From Kitasatospora cineracea (GTDB lineage Bacteria; Actinomycetota; Actinomycetes; Streptomycetales; Streptomycetaceae), in assembly GCF_003751605.1 (NCBI RefSeq), contig NZ_RJVJ01000003.1:62001-126000 (forward strand): a stretch of 64,000 bases of DNA. The letters are read 5' to 3'. A program made the position numbers and the translations under genes. The notes under the pieces were generated by a model, which was given only the letters and a program-made list of their open reading frames with translations, was not told the origin of the DNA and ran no database searches. Positions 1 to 8,535 of the stretch are shown piece after piece. The first letter of the stretch is position 1; every line of letters starts with the position of its first letter.

Positions 1-375
1 CCCTTCACCGGCACCACCACCGTCTCCGGCAACCTGCTGCGCCGCACCGGCAGCCTGGAGGTCAACTGGAACTCCCAGCTCGGCGCGATCTGGATCTACG
101 CCGACCAGAGCGACCTCACCCGGCCCGTCGTCCTGAACGACAACACCGTCCAGGACTCCACCTACAGCGCGCTGCTGCTCTCCTGGCAGAAGCAGGTCGC
201 CGACCTGCGCGTCGACGGACTGGTCGTCGACCGGACCGGCCACCACGGCATCGAGGTCAACGCCACCGGGCAGGGCACCTTCGCCAACACCCGGATCAGC
301 GGCACCGCCGACGCGCCGCTGAACGTCACCGGCGGCTTCACCGTCCAGCGCGGCACCGGCAACACCGGCTGGTAG
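1..375 (+). CDS. C-terminal end of a secreted beta-helix glycosidase (GH87-like), 5' truncated by window edge
   Basis: Frame 1 is open from the first base to the TAG at 373-375, giving 124 residues. The fragment has the short Asn/Thr/Val-rich turns of a right-handed beta-helix (NTVQDSTYSALLLSW, HHGIEVNATGQG), and ends with a plain Gly-rich tail and no extra binding module. It resembles the end of mycodextranase/alpha-1,3-glucanase type proteins (GH87). The next gene is a GH13 alpha-glucosidase, which fits a locus for breaking down alpha-glucans. No catalytic residues lie in the visible part, so the family is an inference; another beta-helix hydrolase or lyase is possible. Confidence 0.55.
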   Translation, partial: PFTGTTTVSGNLLRRTGSLEVNWNSQLGAIWIYADQSDLTRPVVLNDNTVQDSTYSALLLSWQKQVADLRVDGLVVDRTGHHGIEVNATGQGTFANTRISGTADAPLNVTGGFTVQRGTGNTGW

Positions 376-392
376 CACCCCCGCACCCCGGA

Positions 393-426
393 CCCGCCCG
401 CACCCCCCGCCGGGCGCGCGGGCGGG
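393..426 (+). terminator. Hairpin between the beta-helix glycosidase and the GH13 gene
   Basis: Arms CCCGCCCGC (393-401) and GCGGGCGGG (418-426) are perfectly complementary over 9 bp with a 16-nt loop. No U-tract follows, as is usual for actinomycete terminators. It could equally be chance pairing in GC-rich DNA. Confidence 0.35.
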
Positions 427-459
427 CCCCCGCACCGTCCACGAACAAGGAGACCCCCC

Positions 460-2112
460 GTGAACACGCCCACCGCCCGCCCCGCCCAGCCCTGGTGGCG
501 CACCGCCGCCATCTACCAGGTCTACGTGCGCAGCTTCGCCGACGGCAACGGCGACGGCGTCGGCGACCTCGCGGGCGTGCGCAGCCGCCTGCCGTACCTG
601 CGCGACCTCGGCGTGGACGCCCTCTGGTTCAACCCCTGGTACCGGTCCCCGATGGCCGACGGCGGCTACGACGTCGCCGACTACCGCGACATCGACCCGC
701 TGTTCGGCACCCTCGCCGAGGCCCGCGAACTGATCGCCGACGCCCACGAGCACGGCCTGCGGGTCATCGTCGACCTGGTGCCCAACCACTGCTCCGACCA
801 GCACCCCTGGTTCCGCGAGGCGCTCGCCGCCGCGCCGGGCTCCGCCGAACGGGAACGCTTCTGGTTCGCTCCCGGGAAGGGGGAGAGCGGCGAACTGCCG
901 CCCAACGACTGGCAGTCGTACTTCGGCGGCAACGCCTGGACCCGCACGGCCGACCCGGACGGCACCCCCGGCGACTGGTACCTGCACCTGTTCGCCCCCG
1001 AGCAGCCCGACCTCAACTGGGAACACCCCGAGGTGCGCACCGAGTTCGAGTCCGTCCTGCGGTTCTGGCTGGACCGCGGCGTGGACGGCTTCCGGATCGA
1101 CGTCGCCCACGGCCTCGCCAAGAAGCCCGGCCTGCCCGACGTCGGCCCCGACCCCGACGTCACCGACCTCCCCTACCAGGACGTCGACGCCGTCCACGAG
1201 GTCTACCGCTCCTGGCGCAAGATCACCGACGGCTACCCGGGCGAGCGGGTCTTCGTCGGCGAGGTCTGGCTCCCCACCCCCGAACAGTTCGCCCGCTACC
1301 TGCGCCCGGACGAGCTGCACTCCGCGTTCAACTTCGAATTCCTCTGCTGCGCCTGGGAGTTCGACGCCGTGAAGGACGTGGTCGACGCCACCCTGGCCGC
1401 CCACGCCGAGGTCGGCGCCCCGCCCACCTGGGTGCTCTCCAACCACGACACCATCCGGCACGTCACCCGCTACGGCCGCGAGGACACCTCCTTCGACATG
1501 GGCAACAAGCGGCTCGGCGCCCCCACCGACCGGAACCTGGGCCTGCGCCGCGCCCGCGCCGCCGCCCTGCTCACCATGGCCCTGCCCGGCGGCGTCTACG
1601 TCTACCAGGGCGACGAACTCGCGCTCAGCGAGGTCGAGGACCTCCCGGACGAACTGATCCAGGACCCCACCTTCGTCCGCTCCGGCGGCGCCGACCGCGG
1701 CCGCGACGGCTGCCGCGTCCCGCTGCCCTGGACCGCCGACGGCGCCTCCCTCGGCTTCTCCCCGGACGGGGCCGCCGCCCCGTGGCTCCCGCAGCCCGCC
1801 GACTGGGCCGGCCGGAGCGTCGCCGCCCAGGACGCCGACCCGCACTCCGCACTTACCCTCTACCGCACCGCCCTGCGCCTGCGCCGCACCGAACTCGCCG
1901 CCCTGCCCGAGACCCTCACCTGGCTGCCCGCCGACCCGGGCGCCCTCGCCTTCACCCGCGACGGCTCCTTCGCCTGCCTCGTCAACTTCACCGACCGGCC
2001 GCTGCCCCTCCCGGAAGGCAGCACCGTCCTGCTCACCAGCACCCCGCTCGACGACACCCTCCTCCCCCCGGACACCTGCGCCTGGCTGCGGCTGCCGGCC
2101 ACCGACAGCTGA
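460..2112 (+). CDS. GH13 alpha-glucosidase (oligo-alpha-glucosidase type)
   Basis: A 550-residue cytoplasmic hydrolase of the alpha-amylase superfamily that should release glucose from short alpha-glucans. All four GH13 regions are visible: DLVPNH (105-110), GFRID with nucleophile D214, EVW with acid/base E268, and NHD (328-330) with the transition-state Asp. The opening WWRTAAIYQVYVRSFAD and the MADGGYDVADYRDIDPLFGT stretch are typical of alpha-glucosidase/oligo-1,6-glucosidase rather than alpha-amylase. There is no signal peptide. GTG at 460 is the chosen start because AAGGAG lies at 447-452. It probably takes up products of the upstream secreted glucanase. The exact linkage preference cannot be read from the sequence; trehalulose or sucrose isomerising activity is unlikely but not excluded. 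Confidence 0.9.
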   Translation: MNTPTARPAQPWWRTAAIYQVYVRSFADGNGDGVGDLAGVRSRLPYLRDLGVDALWFNPWYRSPMADGGYDVADYRDIDPLFGTLAEARELIADAHEHGLRVIVDLVPNHCSDQHPWFREALAAAPGSAERERFWFAPGKGESGELPPNDWQSYFGGNAWTRTADPDGTPGDWYLHLFAPEQPDLNWEHPEVRTEFESVLRFWLDRGVDGFRIDVAHGLAKKPGLPDVGPDPDVTDLPYQDVDAVHEVYRSWRKITDGYPGERVFVGEVWLPTPEQFARYLRPDELHSAFNFEFLCCAWEFDAVKDVVDATLAAHAEVGAPPTWVLSNHDTIRHVTRYGREDTSFDMGNKRLGAPTDRNLGLRRARAAALLTMALPGGVYVYQGDELALSEVEDLPDELIQDPTFVRSGGADRGRDGCRVPLPWTADGASLGFSPDGAAAPWLPQPADWAGRSVAAQDADPHSALTLYRTALRLRRTELAALPETLTWLPADPGALAFTRDGSFACLVNFTDRPLPLPEGSTVLLTSTPLDDTLLPPDTCAWLRLPATDS

Positions 2113-2135
2113 CGTCCCCCGCCCCGCAGGCCCGG

Positions 2136-2173
2136 CCGCCCGCCACGACCGTCGACTTCGGCGGGGCGGGCGG
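2136..2173. terminator. Shared hairpin between convergent GH13 and SGNH genes
   Basis: CCGCCCGCC (2136-2144) pairs with GGCGGGCGG (2165-2173) across a 20-nt loop in the 70-bp space between two convergent genes. A bidirectional terminator is the simplest reading. Confidence 0.4.
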
Positions 2174-2182
2174 CGGCGGTGG

Positions 2183-3367
2183 TCAGGGGCGCGGGGCGAG
2201 GGCCATGTCGGCGGGTCCCTTGCCGGGGGTGTTGGTGCAGCGGTGGTCGGCGGCGTCCTGCTCCAGTTGGAGGCTCAGGCAGGTCCCGAGGGCCTGCTGG
2301 CCGAAGCTGTCGGGGTGCAGGGACTCCTGGAGCTGGCCCTGGCCGACGCCGCTGGTCACGAAGCGGACCCACTCGGCGGTCTCGCCGGTGGGCGGGTTCC
2401 CGGGGTCGGCCTGGCGGGTGCCGGTGGCGCAGACCTCGCGGCCCTCGAAGGCGCGGGAGAGGTCGAGGAACTCCGCGCCGGCGTCGTGGGCGGCCCCGGC
2501 GAGGGTGGCGCTGATCTCGGGCACGAGGTCGTCGTGGGCCCAGGTGAGGTCCCGGTCGAAGAACGGGCAGCCGCCCTGGGTGAGGCGGTCGTACTTCTCC
2601 CCGGGGTAGCGGATCCGGGCGGCTTCGGGCAGCGGGGACGGGTAGGACTGCAGGACCAGCCGGTAGGAGCCGGGCGCGTGCCCGGCCCGTTCCAGCGCCG
2701 CCTTCACGTCGGCGAGGGTGTCGGCGGCGGCCTGCCGCACGCCGGGCAGCCGCTCCTGGACGGTCTTCGCGGCGTCGGGGGCGCACGGGGAGCCGCCGAA
2801 GGGCTTGACGAACTCCTTCGTGCAGTCGGTGATGATGTCGGAGAAGCCGAGGTCGTTGCCGCCGATGGACACCACCACGGCGCGCAGCGGCTGCCCGTTC
2901 ACCGCTGCCTGGAGCTGTCCGGCCTGCGAGGGCTCGCCCTTGAACGGCTGCCCGCCGTGCTCGGGCAGCTTGACGGCGCTCGACGTCGCCCCGGAGCAGG
3001 CCAGGTTGAGCTTGCGGACGTCGAGCGCCAGGGACTGCACCTCGGCGACGTCGGAGCGGTTGCAGCCACTGTCGTAGGAGGCGCCGTACACCCGGTGCGG
3101 ATCGCTCTCGTCGGTGGCCGCGTCGTGGGCCCGGTCGGTCCTGGACCAGCCGTCCGCCGGTTCGTTGCTGTTGCCGGCCCAGCGCCCGGCCTCACCGGAG
3201 ATGAAGCTGTCGCCCAGCGACACCACCCACGGCGCGTCGGCCGCGGGTGCCTCGACGACGGAGGCGCGGGCGGGGGCCAGGCCCGTCGCGGTGGCCACGC
3301 ACACGGTGGCGGCCAGGGCGGCGAGCGTCCGGCGGTACCGGGAAGGGGAGGAGGGGGAGGGAGTCAT
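2183..3367 (-). CDS. Secreted SGNH/GDSL lipase-esterase
   Basis: About 394 residues from the ATG at 3367. That start gives a clean signal peptide: Arg-rich n-region (PSRYRR), hydrophobic TLAALAATVCVATA, then APARAS. A longer in-frame TTG start at 3436 would bury the signal and is disfavoured. Block I GDSF places the nucleophile at S54, GGND at 169-172 supplies block III, and HPDS near residue 351 supplies the catalytic His. Several Cys residues (for example SGCNRS, LACSGA, GSPCAP) suggest disulfides, as in actinomycete secreted lipases of this family. It is an extracellular serine hydrolase acting on ester substrates of unknown identity, convergent with the GH13 gene. Confidence 0.88.
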   Translation of the reverse strand: MTPSPSSPSRYRRTLAALAATVCVATATGLAPARASVVEAPAADAPWVVSLGDSFISGEAGRWAGNSNEPADGWSRTDRAHDAATDESDPHRVYGASYDSGCNRSDVAEVQSLALDVRKLNLACSGATSSAVKLPEHGGQPFKGEPSQAGQLQAAVNGQPLRAVVVSIGGNDLGFSDIITDCTKEFVKPFGGSPCAPDAAKTVQERLPGVRQAAADTLADVKAALERAGHAPGSYRLVLQSYPSPLPEAARIRYPGEKYDRLTQGGCPFFDRDLTWAHDDLVPEISATLAGAAHDAGAEFLDLSRAFEGREVCATGTRQADPGNPPTGETAEWVRFVTSGVGQGQLQESLHPDSFGQQALGTCLSLQLEQDAADHRCTNTPGKGPADMALAPRP

Positions 3368-3479
3368 GCCAACGGTGTCGGCATGCGGCGGGAGAAGGGA
3401 TACGGGCAGCTGGTGATTCGTATCCGAATGGGTCAACAGAGTTGAGGCGGAAGGGTGGTTGGCACGCGGGCGCGGCGGG

Positions 3480-4601
3480 TCAGGGCTGGGGGACGAGGAC
3501 CACCGGGGCGGGGCTGTTCCGGACGGCGGCGTGCGCGACCGGGCCGAGGCTGTGGCCCAGCAGGTGCGGGCGGCGGCCCAGGACCACCAGGTCGGCGTGC
3601 TCGGCGGCGGAGAGCAGCCCGCCGGCGGCGCCGCCGAGGCGGGCCTCGACGACCAGTTCGACCTCCGGGTGGGCGGCGCGGGCGGCGGCCAGCGCCCGGG
3701 TCAGGTCGGCCTCGATCCGCGACGCCTGGTCGTCGGCGTCGGTGTCGGGCGGCAGCCAACCGGGCGTCGCCGACCAGAACGGCATCAGCTCCCAGCCGTG
3801 CACGGCCCGCACCCGCCCGCCCGAGCGGGCCGCCTCGGCGAGCGCGAACTCCACGGCGGGCAGCGAGGATTCACCCGCCACACCCACCACGATCTCGGCC
3901 GGGCCGGGGCTCGGGGCGACGGCGGTGGCGGAGTGCGGGGCCGACGCGGACAGTTCGCCCTCCAGGACGGCGGCGGGGGACGGGCTCGGGGCAACGGCAG
4001 TGGCGGTGGCAGTGGCGGTAGCGGTGGTGGATGACGGGTTCGCCGGGGCGGGGCGGGGAGCCGCGGTGGCGGGCGGTACGTCTTCCGGGACGGTGGCGGG
4101 GAACGGGTTCGTCGCCGTGGGGAGGGGGTTCTCCGGAGTGGGCAACTCGCCTTCGATGAGCGGGAGTTCGTCCTCCGGGGCGTCCGGCTGCTCCCGGACC
4201 AGGGCCACTGGGCAACTGGCGCGGGCGGCGACGGAGAGGGCCACCGAGCCGCCCAGGAGATCGGCCAGTGCGCCGGGGCCGTCGGAGCCGAGGACCAGGA
4301 GGTCGTACTCGACGGAGGCGTCGACCAGAGCGTCGGCGGTGTCGCCCGCGGCTGCCTGGGTGGCCACCGTCAGGTCTGGGTGGGCGGCCAGGACCTCCCG
4401 GGCCACGGCCTCCAGGTCGCCGTGCTCGGCCCGTCGGACCGGGTCGGTGGTGGGGCCGTCGGGCTCGGAGGGGCCGAGCCAGGGCCAGACCCGCAGCACG
4501 GTCAGTTCCGCGCCGTGCCGGGCGGCTTCGGCACCGGCCCAGTGCACGGCGGTCCGGGACCGCGGGGAGCCGTCGTAGCCGGTCAGGATCTGCTGGGTCA
4601 T
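3480..4601 (-). CDS. Tandem universal stress protein with long Ala/Pro/Thr linker
   Basis: 373 residues holding two UspA-like alpha/beta domains. The first (about 1-135) begins ILTGYDGSPRSRTAVHWA and ends LLGGSVALSVAARASCPVALVR; the second (about 240-373) begins EIVVGVAGESSLPAVEFAL and ends HAAVRNSPAPVVLVPQP. Between them lies about 100 residues of low complexity rich in Ala, Pro, Thr and acidic residues, including alternating Thr-Ala. Tandem USP proteins are common in Streptomyces, but the linker is unusually long. Start ATG 4601 is preceded by GAGGAG. The first domain keeps a G-x(9)-G-S/T-like nucleotide pocket (GGSVALSVAARASCP); the second is more degenerate. The role is a stress-responsive nucleotide-binding protein; the partner is unknown. 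Confidence 0.85.
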   Translation of the reverse strand: MTQQILTGYDGSPRSRTAVHWAGAEAARHGAELTVLRVWPWLGPSEPDGPTTDPVRRAEHGDLEAVAREVLAAHPDLTVATQAAAGDTADALVDASVEYDLLVLGSDGPGALADLLGGSVALSVAARASCPVALVREQPDAPEDELPLIEGELPTPENPLPTATNPFPATVPEDVPPATAAPRPAPANPSSTTATATATATAVAPSPSPAAVLEGELSASAPHSATAVAPSPGPAEIVVGVAGESSLPAVEFALAEAARSGGRVRAVHGWELMPFWSATPGWLPPDTDADDQASRIEADLTRALAAARAAHPEVELVVEARLGGAAGGLLSAAEHADLVVLGRRPHLLGHSLGPVAHAAVRNSPAPVVLVPQP

Positions 4602-4820
4602 GGGTTCGCGTCTCCTCTCGGACCGGACGGCCGCCTGCCGTCCGTGGCGACGGTCGGCTACCCCGGGAGGCGGCGGGCATGCGGGGTACGGGTGTTGCGG
4701 GTGGGGCTGGGCCGGGCGGGTGAGCGTGCCGGTTCCGGGCGGTGAGGTCCCCGGGGGCGGTGGGGGCGGGTGCCAGAGTGTCCGTGGTTCCGATCATCAG
4801 ACCGAGGACGGTGGATTTCG
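4602..4820. promoter_or_regulatory. Divergent intergenic region between usp and NlpC/P60 genes
   Basis: 219 bp separate two divergent starts. It must hold both promoters, but no convincing -35/-10 pair, operator or hairpin was recognised in it. Confidence 0.4.
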
Positions 4821-5966
4821 GTGTCCCGTGGCACACCCCGGTCCTGGCGGGCTGCGGCCCTGCTGGTGGCAGCGTTCCTGTTCGTTCCGGCGGTGCCGGC
4901 CGCGGCCGAACCGCCGCCGCCGCCGGCCGGGGCGGGCGAGGACCCGGGGGGTTCCGGGCCGACGGGGGCGGGACAGGAGCTCGACCGGCTGGCCCGGGAC
5001 GTCGCGGCGGCCCGGCACACCGCCGAGGCCGCCGAGCAGCAGTACACGGCCGCCGCAGGGGAGTTGGCGCAGCGCCGGAAGGAGTCGGCGGACGCCGCCC
5101 GGCAGGCCGACCAGCAGCGCGGGCGGCTCACCGAGGCCGAGACCGAGGCGGCCCGGCTGGTCGCCGAGCAGTACCGCAACGGCGGACTCGGCTCGCTGGC
5201 CCGGCTGTTCCTCGCCGACCGGCCCGAGGACTTCCTCGACCGGCAGCAGCGCGCCGCGTCCGACTCGCGCAGCGCCGCGGCCGTGCTGCGCGACCTGCGG
5301 GAGGCCCGCAACCGGATGGTGCTGCTCTCCGAACGGGCCGGGCAGGCCGAGCAGTCGGCGTCGGCGGCCGCAGACCGGGCCCAACGGGCCCTGGAGCAGG
5401 CCCGGCAGGGCGCCGCCCGGACCGAGCAGGTGCTGGCCGCCGCCACCGCCGAGCAGCTCGGCCGGCTCGACCAGTGGGAGAGCGCCCTCGCGGACGGCGC
5501 CGCCCGGCAGTTGGCCGCCGCCGCGAACGCCGCGGGCCCCGGCGGCGGGGCGTCCGCGGCCGGGCGGCGGGCCGTCGACTTCGCCCTCGCCCAGCGCGGC
5601 AAGCCCTACCTGTGGGGCGGCACCGGCCCCGACGCGTTCGACTGCTCCGGCCTCACCTCGCAGGCGTGGCGGGCCGCGGGCGTCCCGATCCCGCGCACCA
5701 GCCAGCAGCAGTGGGCGGGCCTGCACCACATCGCCCTGCGCGACCTGCGCCCCGGCGACCTGGTGATCTACCACGGGGACGCCGGCCACGTCGCGCTCTA
5801 CCTGGGCGGCGGCGCCGTCGTGCACGCCCCGCACACCGGCACCGTGGTCAAGCTCGCGCCCGTCACCATGCTGCCGATCCTGGGGGCCGTCCGCCCCGAC
5901 CCGGACGCCCCGCCGGAGCCGGCCCCGCCCGCGGCGGGGCCGGCGGCCGCCGTACCGCCCCAGTAG
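4821..5966 (+). CDS. Secreted NlpC/P60 (C40) peptidoglycan endopeptidase with coiled-coil N-domain
   Basis: 381 residues from GTG 4821. This start is preferred to an ATG 51 nt upstream because it gives a signal peptide (RSWRAAALLVAAFLFVPAVPAAA) and has GAGGA 12 nt before it. Residues 45-235 are Ala/Glu/Arg/Gln-rich and predicted coiled coil, as in RipA/CwlO-type hydrolases, where this part controls activity. The C-terminal C40 domain has FDCSGL with catalytic C275, GHVALYLG with H323 and VVHAPHTG with H335. It should cut D-Glu/gamma-linked stem peptide bonds in the wall during growth or division. The reading frame ends in the first unit of a 24-bp tandem repeat. Confidence 0.9.
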   Translation: MSRGTPRSWRAAALLVAAFLFVPAVPAAAEPPPPPAGAGEDPGGSGPTGAGQELDRLARDVAAARHTAEAAEQQYTAAAGELAQRRKESADAARQADQQRGRLTEAETEAARLVAEQYRNGGLGSLARLFLADRPEDFLDRQQRAASDSRSAAAVLRDLREARNRMVLLSERAGQAEQSASAAADRAQRALEQARQGAARTEQVLAAATAEQLGRLDQWESALADGAARQLAAAANAAGPGGGASAAGRRAVDFALAQRGKPYLWGGTGPDAFDCSGLTSQAWRAAGVPIPRTSQQQWAGLHHIALRDLRPGDLVIYHGDAGHVALYLGGGAVVHAPHTGTVVKLAPVTMLPILGAVRPDPDAPPEPAPPAAGPAAAVPPQ

Positions 5967-6008
5967 CACTGGCACCCGCCGACCCAGTAGCACCGGCACC
6001 CGCCGACC
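5961..6008 (+). repeat. Two-copy 24-bp tandem repeat over a stop codon
   Basis: Units 5961-5984 and 5985-6008 differ at one base (CAGTAGCACT vs CAGTAGCACC). The first unit contains the final Gln codon and TAG of the NlpC/P60 gene, so the duplication added a second in-phase CAG-TAG after the stop. Confidence 0.85.
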
Positions 6009-6026
6009 GGGTGGCAGACTGGCGCG

Positions 6027-6722
6027 ATGAGGACCATCGGACTGATCGGCGGCATGAGCTGGGAGTCGACCGCCCAGTACTACCGGCTGCTCAACGAGTT
6101 GACGCGGGAGCGGCTCGGCGGGCTGCACTCGGCGAAGTGCGTGCTGTACTCGGTGGACTTCGCCGAGATCGAGCGGCTGCAGGCGGCCGGGCGCTGGGCG
6201 GAGGCCGGAGAGGTGCTGGCGGGGGCGGCCCGGGCGCTGGCGGCGGCCGGGGCCGACCTGCTGCTGATCTGCACCAACACCATGCACAAGGTCGCCGACC
6301 AGGTCGCCGCGGCGGTCGACGTGCCGCTGCTGCACCTGGCCGACACCACCGCCGCGGCGGTCCGGGCGGCCGGGCTGCGGCGGGTCGGGCTGCTGGGCAC
6401 CGCGTTCACCATGGAGCAGGACTTCTACCGGGGCCGCCTGGCCGGGCACGGGCTGGAGGTGCTCGTCCCGGACGCGCCGGGCCGGGAGCTGGTGCACCGG
6501 GTGATCTACCAGGAGCTGTGCCTGGGCGTCGTCCGGGAGGAGTCCCGGGCCGCCTACCGGGAGGTGATCGCCGGACTGGTCGCCCGGGGCGCCGAGGGCG
6601 TCGTCCTCGGCTGCACCGAGATCGAACTGCTGGTCGGGCCCGCCGACAGCCCCGTCCCGCTCTTCCCCACCACCGCCCTGCACGCCCGGGCCGCGGTCGA
6701 CGCCGCGCTGGCCGACGGCTGA
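6027..6722 (+). CDS. Aspartate/glutamate racemase family protein
   Basis: 231 residues with the family opening TIGLIGGMSWESTAQYY and both active-site cysteines: C82 in LICTNTMHK and C196 in VLGCTEIELL. Such two-cysteine enzymes interconvert L- and D-amino acids without a cofactor; this subgroup is usually annotated as aspartate racemase or amino-acid racemase YgeA-like. The enzyme is cytoplasmic. It lies 60 bp after the NlpC/P60 gene in the same direction and could be cotranscribed with it, with D-amino acid supply for the wall as a possible link. The ribosome site is weak (GGTGG). Substrate specificity is not readable from the sequence. Confidence 0.85.
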   Translation: MRTIGLIGGMSWESTAQYYRLLNELTRERLGGLHSAKCVLYSVDFAEIERLQAAGRWAEAGEVLAGAARALAAAGADLLLICTNTMHKVADQVAAAVDVPLLHLADTTAAAVRAAGLRRVGLLGTAFTMEQDFYRGRLAGHGLEVLVPDAPGRELVHRVIYQELCLGVVREESRAAYREVIAGLVARGAEGVVLGCTEIELLVGPADSPVPLFPTTALHARAAVDAALADG

Positions 6723-6730
6723 CGGGCGGG

Positions 6731-6791
6731 GGGCTGCAGGGCGGAGGGCTGCCGGGCGGGTAGCTGCCGGGCGGGTGACCGGTGGGCGGGT
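6731..6791. repeat. Four imperfect 15-16-bp tandem units between convergent genes
   Basis: Units begin about 6731, 6746, 6762 and 6777, sharing the core GCTGCCGGGCGGGT. They fill most of the gap between the racemase stop and the next gene's stop. Confidence 0.65.
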
Positions 6792-6804
6792 GGCTGACGG
6801 CCCG

Positions 6805-7167
6805 TCAGCGGTCGGACAGGCTGCGGCGGACGCACTCGACGTACTGGTGGAGGCCGTCGGGCCGGTAGCACTGCTGGGTGTGGTTCGCGTACCAGGCCAG
6901 CAGGACGGCGGCCAGCACGGACAGCGCCACCGCGGCCAGCGAGAGCAGCAGGCCGGCCACCGCGCGGCCCCGGCCGGTGCCGGTGCGGCGGGCGGTGCGC
7001 AGGGCGAACCCGGCGGTGACCAGGCCGGCCAGGCCGACCGGGCCGCCGACCAGGGCGAACGAGGTGAACAGGCCCAGGGCGCCCAGCAGCACGGCGGCCG
7101 TCGCCGGGGAGTTGGGGGCCGCTGCGGGGGCTGCGGGGTGTTCGGCGGTCGTTCCCGGGACGGGCAT
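6805..7167 (-). CDS. Small DUF4190-like membrane protein
   Basis: 120 residues from ATG 7167, preceded by GGAAGGA at a good distance. An Ala/Pro-rich N-terminus is followed by two hydrophobic segments (about 24-57 and 68-92) separated by the basic loop RTARRTGTGRGRA. That is the layout of DUF4190 proteins: two helices with a charged cytoplasmic turn. The C-terminal tail contains two Cys (QQCYRPDG, YVECVRR) and would lie outside, where they may pair. Function is unknown. It is divergent from the sensor kinase gene, with shared palindromes between them, so the two-component system may control it. Confidence 0.75.
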   Translation of the reverse strand: MPVPGTTAEHPAAPAAAPNSPATAAVLLGALGLFTSFALVGGPVGLAGLVTAGFALRTARRTGTGRGRAVAGLLLSLAAVALSVLAAVLLAWYANHTQQCYRPDGLHQYVECVRRSLSDR

Positions 7168-7238
7168 CGGCGGTCCTTCCGTACGGCGTCCGGCACTTCC
7201 GGACCGGACCGATCCTGGGGCACCGCGCCCCCGCCGCA

Positions 7239-7281
7239 CCTCCCGACGGGGAGGGAACCCGGGCTCCCCCGATCGGGGGAG
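7239..7281. promoter_or_regulatory. Two related dyads between small membrane protein and sensor kinase genes
   Basis: CCTCCC-GACG-GGGAGG (7239-7254) and the perfect 18-bp palindrome CTCCCCCGATCGGGGGAG (7264-7281) share the pattern CTCCC..CGA..CGG..GGGAG. They lie 34-75 bp before the kinase start, so they are candidate binding sites for the adjacent response regulator. Confidence 0.5.
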
Positions 7282-7314
7282 GGGACGGCCCGGCCCGGAC
7301 GCCATACTTGCTCC

Positions 7315-8535
7315 ATGACCTGGGCGATCGGGCCGTTGCTGCGCGGCTCCACCTACACCGGCACGCTGTTCGCCTTCCTCGGCGCGGCGGCCAGCGCCCT
7401 GCTGCTGCCGGTCGCGGTGCTGCCCGCGCTGGCGTGGGGCTCCGGCCCGTACGGGGCGCGGGCCGGGCTGGTGCTGGCGGGGTGGGCGGCGCTGGTGGCG
7501 CTGGCCGGGACGGCCCGCTCCACCCGGCGGGTGCTGGTGGCGGCGGCCCGCCGCCTGCTGGACGTCCCGCTGCCGCCGCCGTCCGGGGCGTTCGGCGCGG
7601 ACCGGCGGCGGACCCCGCTGTGGCTGCTGCTGCACGCCGCGCTGGGCTGGGCCGCCACCCTGACGGTCAACCTGCTGCTGCTGGCGGCGCTCGCCCTGCC
7701 CGGGCGGTGGCTCGGCGGCGAACTGGAACTGTCGCTGTCCGGCCGGACGGTGCGCTCCGGCGACGGCTGGGGGAGCTGGGCCGCGTCCCTGGTGTGCGTG
7801 CTGCTGGCCGCGCTGGTGTGCGCCGCGGTCTCGGGCACGCTGCGCCGGCTCGCGCCCCGGCTGCTGGGACCCTCCCCGGCCGAGCGGCTCGCGCTGGCCG
7901 CCGCCCGGGAACGGCAACTGGCCGAACGCAACCGGCTGGCCCAGGAGTTGCACGACTCGATCGGGCACACCCTGACGGCGGCCACCATCCAGGCGGCGGT
8001 CGCGGGCGAGGTCCTCACCGGCGACCCGGCGGCCGCCCGGGCCGCGCTGCGCAGCATCGAGGAGTCCACCCGGGCCGCCCTGGCGGACCTCGACCACGTG
8101 CTGGGCGTGCTGCGCGAGGAACAGGCCGGCACCGCCCCGGTCCGGACCCTGGCCGACCTGCCCGAACTGCTGGAGCGGCTGCGGCACGCGGGCACCGAGG
8201 TGCGGACCGACCTCTCCGACGGCCTGGACCGGGTGCCGGGCGCGGTGGCCCGGGCGGCCTACCGGATCCTCCAGGAGGGCGTGACCAACGCGCTGCGGCA
8301 CGGTGCGGACGGCCCGGTCCGGGTCACCGCGCTGCTCGCCCCCGCCGGGTGGCTGGAGCTGTCCGTGGCCAACCCGACCGGCCGCGGCCGGCGGCCCGCC
8401 TTCCCGGCCTCCGGCCACGGGCTGGCCGGCCTGGCCGAACGGGTGAGCCTGCTCGCCGGCGAGTTCCGGGCCGGCCCGGACGGCGACGGCCACTGGGTCC
8501 TGGCGGCCCGCCTCCCGCTCCGGACGCGGGGGTGA
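7315..8535 (+). CDS. NarL-type sensor histidine kinase
   Basis: 406 residues from ATG 7315. Four membrane segments fill about 1-175 with very short loops, so it probably senses a membrane-linked signal. The dimerisation/phosphoacceptor helix reads AERNRLAQELHDSIGHTLTAA with H213, the HisKA_3 signature. The ATPase part has the N-box EGVTNALRHG and a G-box GHGLAGLAERV. No clear Shine-Dalgarno lies before the ATG, so it may be translated from a leaderless or near-leaderless mRNA. It overlaps the response regulator gene by GTGA. The ligand is unknown. Confidence 0.9.
   Translation: MTWAIGPLLRGSTYTGTLFAFLGAAASALLLPVAVLPALAWGSGPYGARAGLVLAGWAALVALAGTARSTRRVLVAAARRLLDVPLPPPSGAFGADRRRTPLWLLLHAALGWAATLTVNLLLLAALALPGRWLGGELELSLSGRTVRSGDGWGSWAASLVCVLLAALVCAAVSGTLRRLAPRLLGPSPAERLALAAARERQLAERNRLAQELHDSIGHTLTAATIQAAVAGEVLTGDPAAARAALRSIEESTRAALADLDHVLGVLREEQAGTAPVRTLADLPELLERLRHAGTEVRTDLSDGLDRVPGAVARAAYRILQEGVTNALRHGADGPVRVTALLAPAGWLELSVANPTGRGRRPAFPASGHGLAGLAERVSLLAGEFRAGPDGDGHWVLAARLPLRTRG

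Noticed and set aside
3367..3436. Upstream TTG start of the SGNH esterase
   Set aside because: It would add 23 residues in front of a normal signal peptide and has no better ribosome site.
6775..7314. Longer N-terminus for the sensor kinase
   Set aside because: That stretch is antisense to the small membrane protein gene and reads as Arg/Gly-rich nonsense. The first membrane segment begins right after ATG 7315.
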